From Tetrapyrgos nigripes (Eukaryota; Basidiomycota; Agaricomycetes; Agaricales; Campanellaceae): a DNA stretch of 64,000 bases. The stretch is taken from assembly GCA_013368315.1 (NCBI GenBank), contig JAACJM010000051.1:372001-436000 (forward strand), read 5' to 3'. The translations under genes were made by a program, and so were the position numbers. Numbering within the stretch: position 1 is the first letter of the stretch; each line of letters starts with the position of its first letter. Shown here piece by piece: positions 11,499 through 24,426 of the stretch. Under the pieces are notes generated by a model that did not search any database, was not told where the DNA came from, and saw nothing but the letters and a program-made list of their open reading frames with translations.

Positions 11499-13574
11499 AT
11501 GCGTCTTTTGAATACGGAAACTCTTAAGCTTACAGAGTTCCTAACCGATATTCCCCCTTATGTTATTCTCTCTCATACCTGGGAGAACGAGGAAATTACC
11601 TTCCAGGATATTCACGACCTCAAGGTTGCGAAATCCAAACCTGGCTTCGCCAAGGTCCAGAATGCTTGCGCTCGTGCACGACGGTACAACTTTGACTGGA
11701 TCTGGATAGACTCGTGCTGCATCAACAAAGAAAGCAGCGCTGAGCTTTCAGAAGCCATCAACTCGATGTACGAGTACTACGAAGACGCTCAAGCTTGCTA
11801 CGTTTACCTCTGCGACGTTTCTGCAGAGCATCATCCTCGAAATCCTAACTCCACGTTCAGAGATAGTCGATGGTTCAAGAGGGGATGGACACTGCAGGAG
11901 TTGATCGCACCTTTACGTGTTATGTTTCTCGATAAAGATTGGAAAAGGATAGGAACAAGAAGGAGTCTGTGCGATGTTGTCTCCGCAATCACCACCATAC
12001 CCATGGAAGTCTTTCGAGGTCGCGATATTTCCGAGTACAGTGTCGCTCAGAGGATGTCCTGGGCAGCATTGAGAGAGACGACGAGGCCAGAAGACCAAGC
12101 GTATTGCTTGATGGGACTTTTTGGGATTAGCATGGCACCGATTTATGAGGAGGGTGGTATGAAGGCATTCATGCGGCTCCAGCAAGAGATCATCCGGATA
12201 TCTGATGACCGCAGCATTTTTGCTTGGACCGCCTCGCCTTCTTCTCATGATGAAGAAAGGGGATTACTGGCAAGGTCACCCTACGAGTTTAGGATGTCCG
12301 GTGAAGTGAAGGCTTCGGAAACAGATTCTGTCGGTAACTGGTCAGCGTATTCCTTTGGAAACGACGGCCTTCATATTCATCTTCCTCTCGAATCGATACC
12401 GGACGACTCTTTACACATCTCCGACATCGATAGCGATATCAAATCCACCGTCTTCCTGGCATCCTTACTCTGTCAATCCATCACAGACTCCAGTTACATG
12501 TCTGTTTATCTCCGAAAGACAGCTGGCAAGCAATATGTTCGTTGTTGGCCGGATTAAGTTGTTTTGAGGCCCGCAGCTTCCTCTCTCGATGATGTTCGGG
12601 AGCTCACTGTCCGAGAGAACCGTTTTCCACGTCCGATACGGCGTGCTAACTCGGACTGGCAGCTGGGCGCTCTGAATGGCATTATCGCATACCACGTTGA
12701 ACTTCTTCCCTCCGCTCAGCACTTCACATGTACTCGCGACACCCCACTCACGCGCTATTACGGTCCAAGGTCTGCTTTCGTTGATTTAGACTGGCCAAAT
12801 CCTACAGCTAGGACTACGTTGGTCTACGAATCTCCCTCTACAGGAGAGATCTTTGCCGTAGGACTCGTGCCCCATTTCGATGATGAGGATCGGCTTTCAT
12901 ACTTCTTGAAGCTCAGTCAGTCCGATAGTACTGACGGAGCTCTTGATTGTGATCCCAAAGTGGATACAATCGTTCAGCAGCTAGGCAGCGGAGCGTACGT
13001 ATCTGTTACCTGCGAACTCAGAGGTGGACTACTGGATACAAGCTCGATCGTGGAACTCGAGGTGGATTATACTCCCAATGGCAGCCCTGAAATCAACTTT
13101 TTTGCACGGGCACTACGGCAGCCAGATGCGGGATTCATGGTCCCATTGCAATTATACCGACGTAGCTGCAGTATCCCGGACCTTACCGAACCTCTCCAGC
13201 TCAAAGAGATCTTTCCGCATGATTTCTTTTCCCAAACGTTTGAAGACTTGGCCTATGTCACGGTATCCAACGCTGATAACGACGGTGACAATTCACCTAA
13301 TGGTAGCGGCAGCAGCGATTACCGATTGCTGACATACACTGCACTGGGAAGGACGCCTAGTACAGTCTGCGTCGCAGTCGGACTACACACCTCTGGGGCA
13401 TGGTCCAATGTCAGTCTCCCTGGGGAGGGACATCACTGGGATCTGACGGCGGTGTCTAGCTCGACTATTCGTTTATCGCCTCGCAGTGACACTGGTCCTA
13501 TTGCCTACATAGCAAGTAGGACGAATCTCCAACTTGGATCATACTTACTTTGCTTGGACTGGAAAGAAAGATGA
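11499..13574 (+). pseudogene. HET-domain (heterokaryon incompatibility-like) protein interrupted by one in-frame TAA
   Basis: The first 353 codons carry the HET domain: YVILSHTWENEEITFQDI, then the conserved WIWIDSCCINKESSAELSEA and WFKRGWTLQELIAP blocks. These blocks are diagnostic of the HET family of fungal non-self recognition and death-inducing proteins. A downstream AYCLMGLFGI block follows, as in HET-E/DUF8212-like proteins. TAA at 12555-12557 stops the frame. The same frame then continues open without interruption to TGA 13572 (about 338 further codons). Removing the stop would give a single-exon protein of about 690 residues. I found no acceptable intron around the stop. The gene is therefore a nonsense allele, a truncated HET protein that keeps its HET domain, or a sequence error. 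No other lesion is visible in the 2076 bp, so inactivation would be recent. Confidence 0.8.
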
Positions 13575-16500
13575 TTCTCTGAGTTATTATTACGTACTTA
13601 CATATCGAAGTTTAAACCCTTGCGCGTTCAATGTATGAGTATACTTATCAGGCAATGATTAAAGACATGGGGATTTTGTGGGGATTCAAGTTAACTTGTT
13701 CATCTGTTTTGGAGTATTATCAAGGATGCTATTGTCTATTAGATCAAGGACCACTTAATAGTCAACTGTCGTCTTGGCTTGCTTGAGGACCTTGACTCGG
13801 ATTCTGGCCTGTACGCCTGTAGGAGACCTCCAGTAACGCCACTCCCCAAAGCCTTGCTATAACAAGCTGCCCGCCGAGTCGAAAGTTACTGGAGAACTCA
13901 CGACTTTCAGGACTCCGACGGAGCGTACGTATAGCTTGCATCTGGACACGATGTACGAGTGCCACTATCTTATGGCTGGTGCATGCAGATGAATGATTTA
14001 ATTAATGGCGCTCGAGTTTCGGTAGGTCACATATATGTGTATTAATGTGCTTGATGGCCAGAACAGTCTAGGATTTCAGACCATACACAGTGCTATGCCA
14101 TTTCTAGTCGTAGGTATATTGGTTCCCTAAAGACGTACTTCAATGAGAGTGCTATAAGACACTATCCAATCCTCATGAAAGATGCAAAGATCAGCAAATG
14201 ATACGTCTCTGTCTCAATCCATCAAATTTGCCTCGGCGCCAAAAGCACCCTACACCGTGAGGTTAAGAGGCAGACGGGTTCATCTTCCAGCGGATAATTA
14301 AACAGGATATCAACTCGGACTTCGTTTACTGACTAAATTCCTTGTATTTACCTTTTTCTCTTGAATTTTTATCATGCGCATCTACAGTCTACAGATGTGC
14401 TCTATATGTATACCAGCTCGCGACGAGGTGCCAATTCTGCGTACATGTCTGCTTAGCAGCTGCACTTGGTGCAAACTTGAAGATAGGGGCTAATTGAGGC
14501 CACACGTCCGAGTCATGTGCTGTGATTCGGAGCGGTTTGCCGTCGGCGTTTCTTTCGACCACCATCCTTGGCATCCGTTACCTCCTCCTCCCACTATGAG
14601 GGCCATAAAAGGCCAGACAATTGCAAAAGACCACTTCAGATTAGCAGGTATTTAAACGTCTTGCTATCGTTTGAGGGGTTTACTCATTTACATTACAGCA
14701 ACACCTAACCGAGTTCGAGGCGACGCAGCTAACGCTGTAGTCGCAGAGAACGGAACCAGCAGATTGAGAAACCTTGGCTTGTCTCTTGGAGTGGCAAAAT
14801 CATGAACAAAAATGTCGGCCGTCTGGTTGTTTGACTGTTTAAGGTGTGCTTTCCCCGTCGTCTCGCAATTGTATCAACGCTAACCCGTCTGCGGTCAGAG
14901 GTCCTTTCAGCTACCACGTCATCAGCTCAACGTTCCAGTGCTCTGCAACCAGTCCTGTCCGATACATAGATACATAGGGAACCATCGCGCCTAGAACCTG
15001 GCAAGCTGGTTAGCCTCTTGCTCCTTCGTCGTCAACGCTTGTGCTAACCTCGACACACTCTTCTCACCTCCGCAAGTCCACAAAAGTTTGAAGATACCGA
15101 CCGTTGTGGGACGCATCATTTTGCGAGGCCAGACCCCCGAACCCACAGAAGAAGCCGGACATGAAGTCAAAAAACGGTTTGGGGAGGGTGACAAGGATGT
15201 GGACCTACGAACGCGGCTGCATAGTCACGGGAGGTCTGAAATGTAGAGGGGCGTGGTATGAATATGGGGAGGGAAGGCGGAGCTTTGATGCAGTAGAATA
15301 GGAGTACGGTATGTGGTTTTTATTTTTATTTCTTATTTCTTATTTTTTATTTTTTATTTTTTATTTTCAATTTTTATTTCTCTCTTTTCTCCCTTTCTTT
15401 CTTTTCTTCTTTTATCGAGAACGATATTGACTCTTTCCTTCTTGTAGTTGGCCCGCGTACCCTCTTCCCCGTGGCCATGACTCTTCATTGAAGGACATGG
15501 CGGCAGAAAAACCGGCCTAGATGCAGAACCAGCACGCGGTCAGAGAGGCGTCCTAAATCCTACATTTTTCAGTCTACCGCCGGTACCGCTGTCACTTCAA
15601 CCCTATCTTCCCAATCTGAAGTTCCGTTTTCACCAAGACATCGTTTCCTCTCGCCAAGTCTTCCCGCTGTTTGGACCAGTTTCCACACGAAGATGTCGGC
15701 ACACTAAATCTCGTCCATCCTCGTCCATCCTCATACACAGTGGAGTCATGTCAACATTACGTAGGAACGGCTGTCAAACTCCCCTACAGCATCCTTCGTG
15801 TCTCTTGTCTCGGTTAGGACTCATTCTGCTTGAGAGTTCCGTCCTTTCCAACACACCATGAACCGCAGTACCCACTCGTCATCCCTAACCCAACTCATTC
15901 ACTCCATTCCGTACTCCATTGTCTTCTTCTCGAGAGGCAATGGCGAGCACGTCCGACGTCGACGTTACTTGCACACCAAAACCAACAGTCGACATCCAGC
16001 TTTGCGTTGTTGGTCGAGGTGCTCTTATCGAAGAGTTCTGTGTCATGCTTGGAGGCTCGGCGGACTACGTCAGAATTCGGTGTAGGTGGTAGAGTGGGAC
16101 GCATTGCGCAGTGCTGGTGATGGTATAGGCACCGTGTAGGGTGACATAGGTGCTGGAGGCGATGGTCAAGGTCGAAGTAGCGTCAACGATACGTTGGAGA
16201 TCTTGGACACCCTCTCGACCCGATCCCCTACTACTACCCTACCGACTCCCTACTCAACCGCTACACTCTCCCTAGCCGTTTCTGGATTCCTCTTGAGGTA
16301 GTGATGCTTCTTGGAGGCCGTTTGCGTTCCTCATACATCCGGCATGTAAGGGACAATGCCACTGGTGGAGATGATTACCTTGCTGTCATCAAACTTTGGT
16401 GTCATGGCTTCCGGTATAGAGTGGTGGATGTGGAGGCGGCGTTGTGGGATTCTAACGTTGATGTCGAGGAATGCTCAGTGTTCCCTATCCTGCACTCACT

Positions 16501-17630
16501 AGTCACTACTACCCCAGGCGGCTTGGAGATTTTCTTCTTTGACTTTCTGCTGCTGCCAGTAGACCCAAAGACTCCTTTTGAGGAGCTAGAAGGCTTTTTT
16601 TTGGGTGGATATTGGAGGGGTGCGTTGTGCTGCTGCAAGTTTGGAGGCATTGCTACTTCTGACCCGGCTAAGGTTAAGCTGGTACCGAGGGGGATACCGG
16701 ATCGCGGTGTCTTGCTATGACACAGATCGGAACTTGGAAGGATTCTAAAGGTTGCAGTAATCCATGTTTGGCTCGCGCTAGAAGACGCCCGCATCATGCT
16801 TGATCAGTTGGAGGAGCCGGTTTTGTGCAGGCACTATCTTTTGCGAAGTTTCTTGTCACTTTGCCGTTTACGTGGACGGCAGTGGCGACATTGACATCTA
16901 CCTCTCGACTTCATCATTCTATTCTCACTCGTGTCTCTAATTCCATGGATTCCTTATCCTCCGCTTCGCATTCATATTGACTCCACCTCTTGTCCCCGCT
17001 TTCCCTCAACCCCTCTCACACAAGTTCGTCCTCCGCCTCTACTGTCCCCATTTTGCGTCCCCATTTTGTGTCCCCATTTTGCTTCCACATTGCTAATACA
17101 TCCACCTGGTGTTGGTCAACGAGTCTGGCACCGTCCTTTAAGCTTTCAGTACTACCTATCCTCAACCTTAAACGGTTCAAGTGCTGCAAGTCTTACAGTG
17201 CTTTCTGATGCGAGCATATGGATAAGAGGGATGTGATAACGGGAATCTCTCGGGAAAGCTATATTACTCTATATACCTTCCGGAGGATGATGGGGGGATG
17301 CTGAAGTTAGGTAGGGACAGGATAGGTTCAGGAAGGCCGGAGTATTTTGACGCCTATCTTTCCTCCCGTTATGACCCATTACTCGACTCTTCCTCCTCTT
17401 CAACACCTTATACCTTGTATTTTTCATTCCACAGAGTCCATTTGTGCCACTCCACTAAATGTAGATGGTGTCCATGCATCGTATTCTATTACTTTCCGTA
17501 CTATATCCTGTCCCCTTTTCCAGTGCTATTGGTTCTCCTCACTCCACACCCACTTCCACACTATCTCGCTCCTCCTGTGCCCTGTATTATCTTTCTTGTT
17601 TATCGCCATTCTCCTATGAAGGACTTACTT
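13575..17630. other. Gene-poor stretch with AT-rich microsatellite
   Basis: A (TTTTTA)n/(TTTCT)n low-complexity run lies at 15312-15415. The frames around 16300-16800 are open on both strands; the minus reading is Ser/Lys-rich and disordered, and the plus reading resembles nothing known. No gene could be supported. Confidence 0.35.
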
Positions 17631-17632
17631 TA

Positions 17633-17796
17633 CAGCTGTTTTCAAAAGATTACGGAAAATCGTGTTGTGGTTTTCGTGGAGCCCCTACATCATTGGCCTT
17701 TTGGAAGCCTTCGGTGACATGCCCGATCTGATCCTGACCAAGGCTAGCTCGACGAAAACGGAAAACGCGTTTTCCGTAAATTTGTGAAAACAGCTG
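17633..17796. mobile_element. Tc1/mariner-like MITE, 164 bp, TA duplication
   Basis: The ends are CAGCTGTTTTCAAAAGATTA and the inverted TTTGTGAAAACAGCTG, both followed inward by a TTACGGAAAA-type motif. TA flanks the element on each side (17631-17632 and 17797-17798). It has no coding capacity. It shares the first bases (CAGCTRTTT) with the neighbouring MITE. Confidence 0.7.
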
Positions 17797-17868
17797 TAAT
17801 GCACTTCCTTCTTCAAAATGTCTGACAACTCTCATGTCCCGCCTGACGGCTCACGATTGCCGACTTTA

Positions 17869-18048
17869 CAGCTATTTGCATAATTCAACCTGTCCAATCT
17901 GGGTGCCCAATCTTCATTTCTGACCATCTTCGGGCTTCTGGGATGCACGTAGCGTGAACTCCCGGCCGTATCCTCATGGTTCTGTAGTGCTGGCTTATCC
18001 TATCCTATCCTGGGATCGGACACGTGCCATGAATTATGCAAATAGCTG
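17869..18048. mobile_element. Tc1/mariner-like MITE, 180 bp, perfect TIRs
   Basis: The terminal repeats CAGCTATTTGCATAATTCA (left) and TGAATTATGCAAATAGCTG (right) are perfect inverted copies. The element is flanked by TA at 17867-17868 and 18049-18050. Perfect arms suggest a younger insertion than the MITE 72 bp upstream, which starts with a related sequence. Confidence 0.8.
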
Positions 18049-18238
18049 TAATGGTGCGAGCAGTTCATAATGAGAAGACTGAACGAAAAATATACACACT
18101 ACAGGTAGGTTGTTTTCTGACTAGTTTCACAACATGGTTACCGAAGAGCTGATATCCCTCCTCCTCCTGGTCATGTATCAGTTCAGACGAGGAGACGCAG
18201 ACCATGTTAAATTTCTGGGACAACTGTGAGCAATAATT

Positions 18239-18790
18239 TCAATGTCCAGCAATGGGAGGAAATTTCCGTGACCCACTAGAATGTTCCATGAGAATAGTAC
18301 TCCTCGACGTTTTCGCGCTTTGCCGAGGTAGAGATTGTAAAACTGTCAATAAGCAAGCAGCGGTGAGCCAAATCATATCGTTGGCCATGTATCTTCTGGG
18401 ACAGATCCTGTATTCAAAGCATGATGCGCGACGTAAATAAGAAATTGAGCACAAAGCAGGATGTGTACCTTCGACCAAATCCATATGCCAAAATGGAGTT
18501 GATGTCAACAAAAGGTTGAACAACGATGGGCGTAAGACTCAGCTGTACCAACAATGGCTGGGCAATATCTTATATCTTCATCCTTTAGCTGGCATGACGT
18601 CGACCACGACAGAAACCTCTTCAGGTACCAACTCGCTCATGCAGTGAGCAATATTTCTTTATTGGACCAAAATGAATTCTTTTCCAGTTTCCCCGATTAC
18701 TTCGAGCAGTGAGTACACCAACGTGTCAAAGCTGGCCATCCCGAGAACCATGGTAAGAGGTGGAATCGCTCCACCTGTCTTCAGTAGCTA
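18239..18790 (-). pseudogene. Cytochrome P450 C-terminal remnant with altered heme motif
   Basis: Two exons joined across a 58-nt GT-AG intron read AYGFGRR then ICPRRYMANDMIWLTAACLL. This is the heme-binding loop and L-helix of a fungal P450 (FGxGRxxCxG). The Gly two residues after the Cys ligand is replaced by Arg (CPRR instead of CPGR). The tail (HSSGSRKFPPIAG) matches the usual P450 C-terminus. Upstream on the minus strand the frame soon meets stops, with only weak P450-like pieces. No N-terminal half, I-helix or ExxR was found. It lies divergently about 1 kb from the terpene synthase at 19833, so it may be the remains of that enzyme's tailoring partner. Confidence 0.65.
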
Positions 18791-19832
18791 TTGATCCTGA
18801 ATATAACGGGTTTCCATTTCTGAACTAGAGAAGTCTGACAAAGGGCGCTAGTTGAGCGCTACATGCCTTGTGCCACCGTCATGATCTTTCATTAATCCCA
18901 TTATTCGCCACCGGCAGGTAACATTATGGCTGTTTCGGTTTCTCAGGCTGCGTCCTGCACCGCCATATTCATAGTCTATACAAGTTTGCTTGCAGCCGCC
19001 GAATTTTGGATTGCTTTCTCCTGCTAAGTACTTACTGTATGCTGCAAAGCAATAACACGATATTTTCTGATGAAATATAATTTGTGGTAAATTAAATGAA
19101 GCAGATCCTCACCGCAACGCAGTTTTTAGCGCTCTGGAGCTTGTCTGGCGCTCATCAACTCTTCGTTCATGTCGGTGAATTCACGACCATTGATTTATGA
19201 AAACTGCTGTCCCTTTGGCCATTCTTATCCAGAAAATCTGAAGAAGCTACGGGTATGGTTTGACATGGGTCGAAGACCAACAATCCGATGAGATCGTGGA
19301 TGTGATGCTCTAATTATTAAGGTAAGAAATACCCAGTACACCTCATCTTCGAATCAAAACCTTGAGTACCGCCATCGATAATCACGAAAGCACTCTTCCC
19401 ATACCTATTCCTATCCAGCGAATTGAAAATCAAATCCACTTGTGCCGTCGAAGTCGTATCAAAGTCGTACAGCATGTGCGTCAGCCTCGCGCACTCGTCG
19501 AGCTTCAACATCGCAGACGGTCTACCTTGCCCTGTCAGGACGTTGCCGCCCCTGCAGGGTTGTTACTTCCCTCGCTGCATCAGTGATTGGTTCCACAGAT
19601 GGCTCCTTCGCTCGTCATACTTGGCGATTCATGGTCATATTTAGGTAGCTATTCAGGTAGCGGTGTAATACTATCTATCTATCTCGATGAGTCATGACTT
19701 GACTTGACAGATAGAACAGTTTTGGGTTCGGATAAGACGTACCTCCGGTATTAACTATGTACTTAATGTGCCTCGACTCGAGCTATAAAATCCTGTCTTC
19801 AGATTGCAGCCATATTCATCCATCAACTCGCC

Positions 19833-21019
19833 ATGGCTCCATTTCCCTCCAGAATCATCGACCCCACCGCAGCTCATAGCCCTTACACTCAGGGCAATAG
19901 CTCAGTATCTGCCCCTGGGTCGACTGCTGCATACTTCATCTCCCTACGCGTCCAGACTTGCGAGCCAGGTGCTAGCAATACTATCGCTCAAGCTATCCAA
20001 GAAACTATTGAAAAATGTTCTACTCCCGGTTCAAAGGCCCAACAGGCAGCATTACAGCGTCACACGAATCCCACAGGAAATCTCTATGCGATGATGTTCA
20101 GCAGGAGTGAACAAGATCGCTTGCCTATAGCGGTGAAGTTCATCGAGTTTCTTTGTATTTTGGATGGTGAGTACGCTCTCAGTTTCTGTTACCAACGAGT
20201 GATCATCGAGCTTATCATAATGTTCTTCATCTTCGTAGATGTCATGGAGGCACTGCCTTACGAACAATCCATTCGAGAGCACGACATCCTCTGTCAAGTG
20301 ATCACCAGCACCACAGATGAACCGGTTAGCTACAGTTCGACCAGTGAATGCCTCGGCGGCATGATCAAGTTCTTGACTGAGATCAAGAAGTCTGTCCTTG
20401 ACCTCGGTGTCAAAGAGGGAAGCGTACTTCTCACCGACTTTGAGCGAACCCTACGTCAGCGGGAGTGCGCTCCTGCGAGCTTCTCCAATCTTGAAGAGTA
20501 TCTTCCTTACAGGCTTCATAATTTGGATTGGTAGTAAGTACCTCATCTTTTTCATGCGTCCATCTTCTGATACATCGTTTCGCTATCAGCTTCGCTTGCC
20601 TCCTTCTTCGCTGGTCAATGAGCCTATCTTTCTTAAACACGGAAGGGTTATCTGACTTTGAGTCACTCACCGGAGAGATCGCAGGCCTCAACAACGATTA
20701 TTACTCCTGGAACAGGGAAAAAGCGCATTATCTCAACTCGGAGTCACAGAGCGGTGATAGGATTATGAACGCTGTTCCTGTGTTGACGAGAGAGCATTCA
20801 ATGCAGGAGGTAGAGGCGAAAGACATGCTAAAAAAGATACTAATGAAGAGGGCTGAAAATGTGGTGCAATTTCAGAAAGAGCTTGGAAGTTTGGAATGGA
20901 ACGGGAAGTCACAAGAGACGGACTCAGAGGGAATGAAGCGATATGTGGAGACACTGGAGAATATGACAGCTGGATACGCATTTTGGTGCTCTACTTGTCC
21001 GAGGTATTATGTCTTCTGA
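19833..21019 (+). CDS. Class I terpene synthase, DDxxE / NDYYSW type, stand-alone
   Basis: Three exons, 19833-20166, 20239-20533 and 20590-21019, join in frame to 352 aa with no lesion. Metal-binding motifs are complete: DDVME (in FLCILDDVMEALPYEQ; the second Asp codon is split G/AT by intron 1) and NDYYSWNREK (NDxxSxxxE). A Cys-Pro-Arg-Tyr end (FWCSTCPRYYVF) matches the closing RY pair of the cyclase domain found in bifunctional fungal sesterterpene/fusicoccane synthases. Here the protein stops right there, and no C-terminal prenyltransferase domain follows. It should therefore use a prenyl diphosphate made elsewhere (C15-C25, not predictable). It is clearly a different family from the TRI5-like enzyme at 4.4 kb. 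A possible TATA box (CTATAAAA) lies about 50 bp upstream. Confidence 0.88.
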
Positions 21020-24000
21020 ACATGTCGTGTTTGATACCACTAGGTTTATGTAGACTGCTGAGACTCGGAAATCAAATTCAAAGCTATATTTATTCCAGAA
21101 ACCATGTCATCGTGATGTTATAGCGTGGCTGACGATGTACCATTCTACCTCGAGAAATGTGGGCCATCGGCGTCGCTGCGCGTGGCACGATGACGAGGCC
21201 CAAAATAAGGGAGCGGCATATCGGCACAGTGAGAACTGAATGGTAGAGCTATCGAGCATAGCCACACCTGGAACTTCGGGTTATAAGAACGAGACCCTTA
21301 AAAGGGCCTCGTAACCCCAGTAAGTCTTACACTCGGGTATATCCTTCCTGTCTATTCCTGGAGTTATTCATTGTTAATCCCGCCCCTCGTCTAGGTGTCC
21401 TGGACTTTTCTATCTTCGAACACTGTCCAAACCAGGTGTATTATAACAATTGCTACTTTGGAATTTTCAACATGCTCGCAAAGATACAATATTGGTCACT
21501 CCCTTAGTGGGTGCTCCTGGCTGCAAATTATCTGGCGTTCCCTTCTCCATGGGGTTTCCAGCACGCATCTCATATCCATCCCAGCTCTGTGTCAAAAAAT
21601 GTGAAGTGTGTCAATTACGAGGCCGAATGAAATGAGGCTGAGTTCTTTACACTCCGTTTCCGTGTGTGGCGGTACATATTCATCCCGTCTCTTCCCGTGC
21701 TGTTGTTTCTGGTTTCGTCCCTGCCCATATCCGCAGCCCCTGTATTTATTAACATGACCAAACAATGACGTTATCTCAATATCTTTGTGACCGGTAACTA
21801 AAGTTTCTCTCACTTCGTTCTCTTTTTTCTTTGTCTTGTCCTTTTTTATTGCTTTCCTTTCTCTTTTGATCTCTTTCATTTTTCGTTTAGTATTTTCTGT
21901 CTCTTGATCTCTTGTCTTCTTATTCATTGCTTTCCTTTTTTCTCCTCTCTTCTCTCTCTTCTCTCTTTCTTCTTCTTCATCTCTTGTTGGTTGGAGACAT
22001 ATTTGGCCCTCAGGCAAAAGGGCGAGAGTTTGAATACATATCACATGTCTTTTAGACAATCATAGACCAGGTTCATCACTTTTCTCTCTTTCTCATGCTT
22101 TATCTTACAATGAACCCCCCTACTAATTTTTTGTTCAGCTATGACCCCCACATCTCTTTGTACATCCTGGAGACATTCATGCCAACGACCAGGAATGCTC
22201 ATTATCTTCCTCTGCACACTATTTGTGCACAAGACAGTGAGAGGAGGCTGCACCAGATGGTAATGTGGTAGGGACGCACGTCCCTCCCGTCGAATCAATA
22301 CTTTATTTCACTTTCATGTCTACCATACTTTCTTACCTTCAATTCGCATTCACCATCGTACTTACTAAAGATTCTTCTTTCTCAAACCAGTTAACTTCTA
22401 GCTGATGTCACCTCCGATCCCTCCCGGTCCGTCCCATCCTTCGCACAGTGCCTTGAGCAAGCACTGAGGGTCTTGGGAGTCCCCACTGCGTCGTATTCTA
22501 CGTCTGATGGTTTACCGACTGGGAGAGAGAAGGGACAATTGGCAAAAAGTGAATCCGACTTTGCACTTGCAACGGGCTATTTCTATAATTCTCTCGGACT
22601 TACTTTCCCTGACAGCTTCTCATTGATTCTATTCCCCTATCCCTATTACTTACTGTCAATCTGTTTCTCAACATCGTCACTCGCTTCTCTTTGTAGATAC
22701 TTACACTTTTATAGCTATATTGCATTCCTTGCAGTAAGTAAATTAGTATAAGTAGACACTAGTACTAGAAATCTGTATCTTTCCTTCTGCGCACTTTTGA
22801 GCCCCACTGAGCCTGAGCCGAGCCTTTTGAGCCTTTTGATCCCCTATTCTTTGAGCCTTTCTTATTCTTTGAGCCTTTTTACGTCTTTGAGCCTTCTCGA
22901 ACCCCCTATCTGACGCGTTATTCTCACGCCGTCGCATTCCTTCTTTCACTCCCACTCCCATTTCCGAGACACGACCAGTTTCCCTTGGTCCTCGCTTGGA
23001 CCTCAATCTCCTTCTTCAGTAAGGATGAAATGCACCATCTATGTTTTGGAAAGAACAAGGGAGAAGAAGATGTAAAGACATACAACAAGAATATGAGGTA
23101 TTATTGTCTCAGGTGAGCTAGATACGTCTTAACACTATGTATCTTACCTTCTCTCCTCGTTTGTTAGCCTTCTGTACACATTCTGGTCTACGTTGCTACC
23201 ATTATATCTTCCAACTACTCATCCTATATCCTGCCCTCATATACCTTGACCTACACCACCAACTTGAAAAAATGCAAATTTGACAGCCGCAACTGAGTAA
23301 TGAAGTGATATTTCTTGAAAGTGACAAGCAGACGTAAGAATGAGCTTGATACGATCTCTTCCACCAGTGAGGTGGGAAAGAGGTAGTTGTGAGACAAGGC
23401 CCAACCTTGAAAGCATACATCTTGACACGTGCTGTCAAACTGGCTCTTTTGGAGCTCAATCCAAAGCAACAATGACATTCTTCCTTGGCCCTTCTTTCTC
23501 AGCATTCTTTCTCAGCGCAAGTTGAAGTTATTCTTCAACCACATCTTGACCACACCTTCCTCGCTGATACAGCAGCCAATTCCACACTCCTTTGAGGAAC
23601 ACTTAAGTCCTCGTTCCAGTCTATAAGAAGGGCTTCAGTGGTATCTGCGCAGTGATATTTTTTGTTGGATTTGTCAGGAAAAAGGTGTGGGCCTCTTTAC
23701 TGTTTCGAGGACAACTCCTGATTGTTTGCTGCAGAAATTGTCCCTCTGTTTCTGTTCCATTTACTGTGGTGCAAGACTTCAGATGTGAGTGGCCCATTGC
23801 TTGAGCCCCTGTACTGATATTCTTGTAGCTCATTGTTACTGATGTTCACCACAGGTGCTCAACTTGGTGAGGTCTATTTAATTGTGGTACATCTTTGTTG
23901 AACTGATTCATCTACTACCAGGTTATCATCAATGGGGTGAAAAAGAGTAGGTGTCCATGTCTCTTCATGTACTGCAACTATACATAGCTGTTCTCATACT

Positions 24001-24413
24001 TAGCCTTCTCTGAATGTTAAAAGTATAGTCCTTAGTAGATAGTACAGGTGTACAGTATGTAGTGAATAAATATCTGTTCCCTCCACAATGCGTATTTTCA
24101 GGTTTTTATTGAGCAGGATGCAATGGAATTCTTGTCATCCAGTACATACCCACAAAGTGTATTGGTGGTACCCCAGAGCTAATGGACTGACACCTTGTGA
24201 AAGCTCTGTTTGAGGGCTTGTTTGATGTCTTGAGGATAGAGCTCTCATTTGAGCATTTTTAATACTGGTGCAAGCATCTCGGATGGACGTCATTTGATGT
24301 CAAAATGACCTCAAGCCCAGAACCTTGTGTCATCGCCGCTGAAATCTCGAATTGAGCTTGTGGCAGATTGGTGGTGTACTTGTGAACAGACATCTCTTCT
24401 AGGCCTCGGATCA
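21020..24413. other. Gene-poor stretch, polypyrimidine tract
   Basis: A 200-bp TTCTCT-rich strand-biased tract lies at about 21790-21990, and a GAGCCTTTTGAGCC-type repeat run at about 22795-22890. A single open stretch at about 22400-22590 could be an exon of an unknown gene but has no partner exon that I can place. Confidence 0.35.
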
Positions 24414-24426
24414 CACAGGGTGCAAA

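Noticed and set aside
12502..12567. An intron removing the HET stop codon
   Set aside because: Possible donors and acceptors nearby give non-consensus or too-short introns, and the same frame continues unbroken after the stop.
16301..16797. Overlapping open frames on both strands (139 and 131 codons)
   Set aside because: No domain, no splice partners, and the composition suggests chance openness.
22400..22590. Short coding-like stretch around VPSFAQCLEQALRVLGVP
   Set aside because: A single exon-like fragment without neighbours; too little to call a gene.
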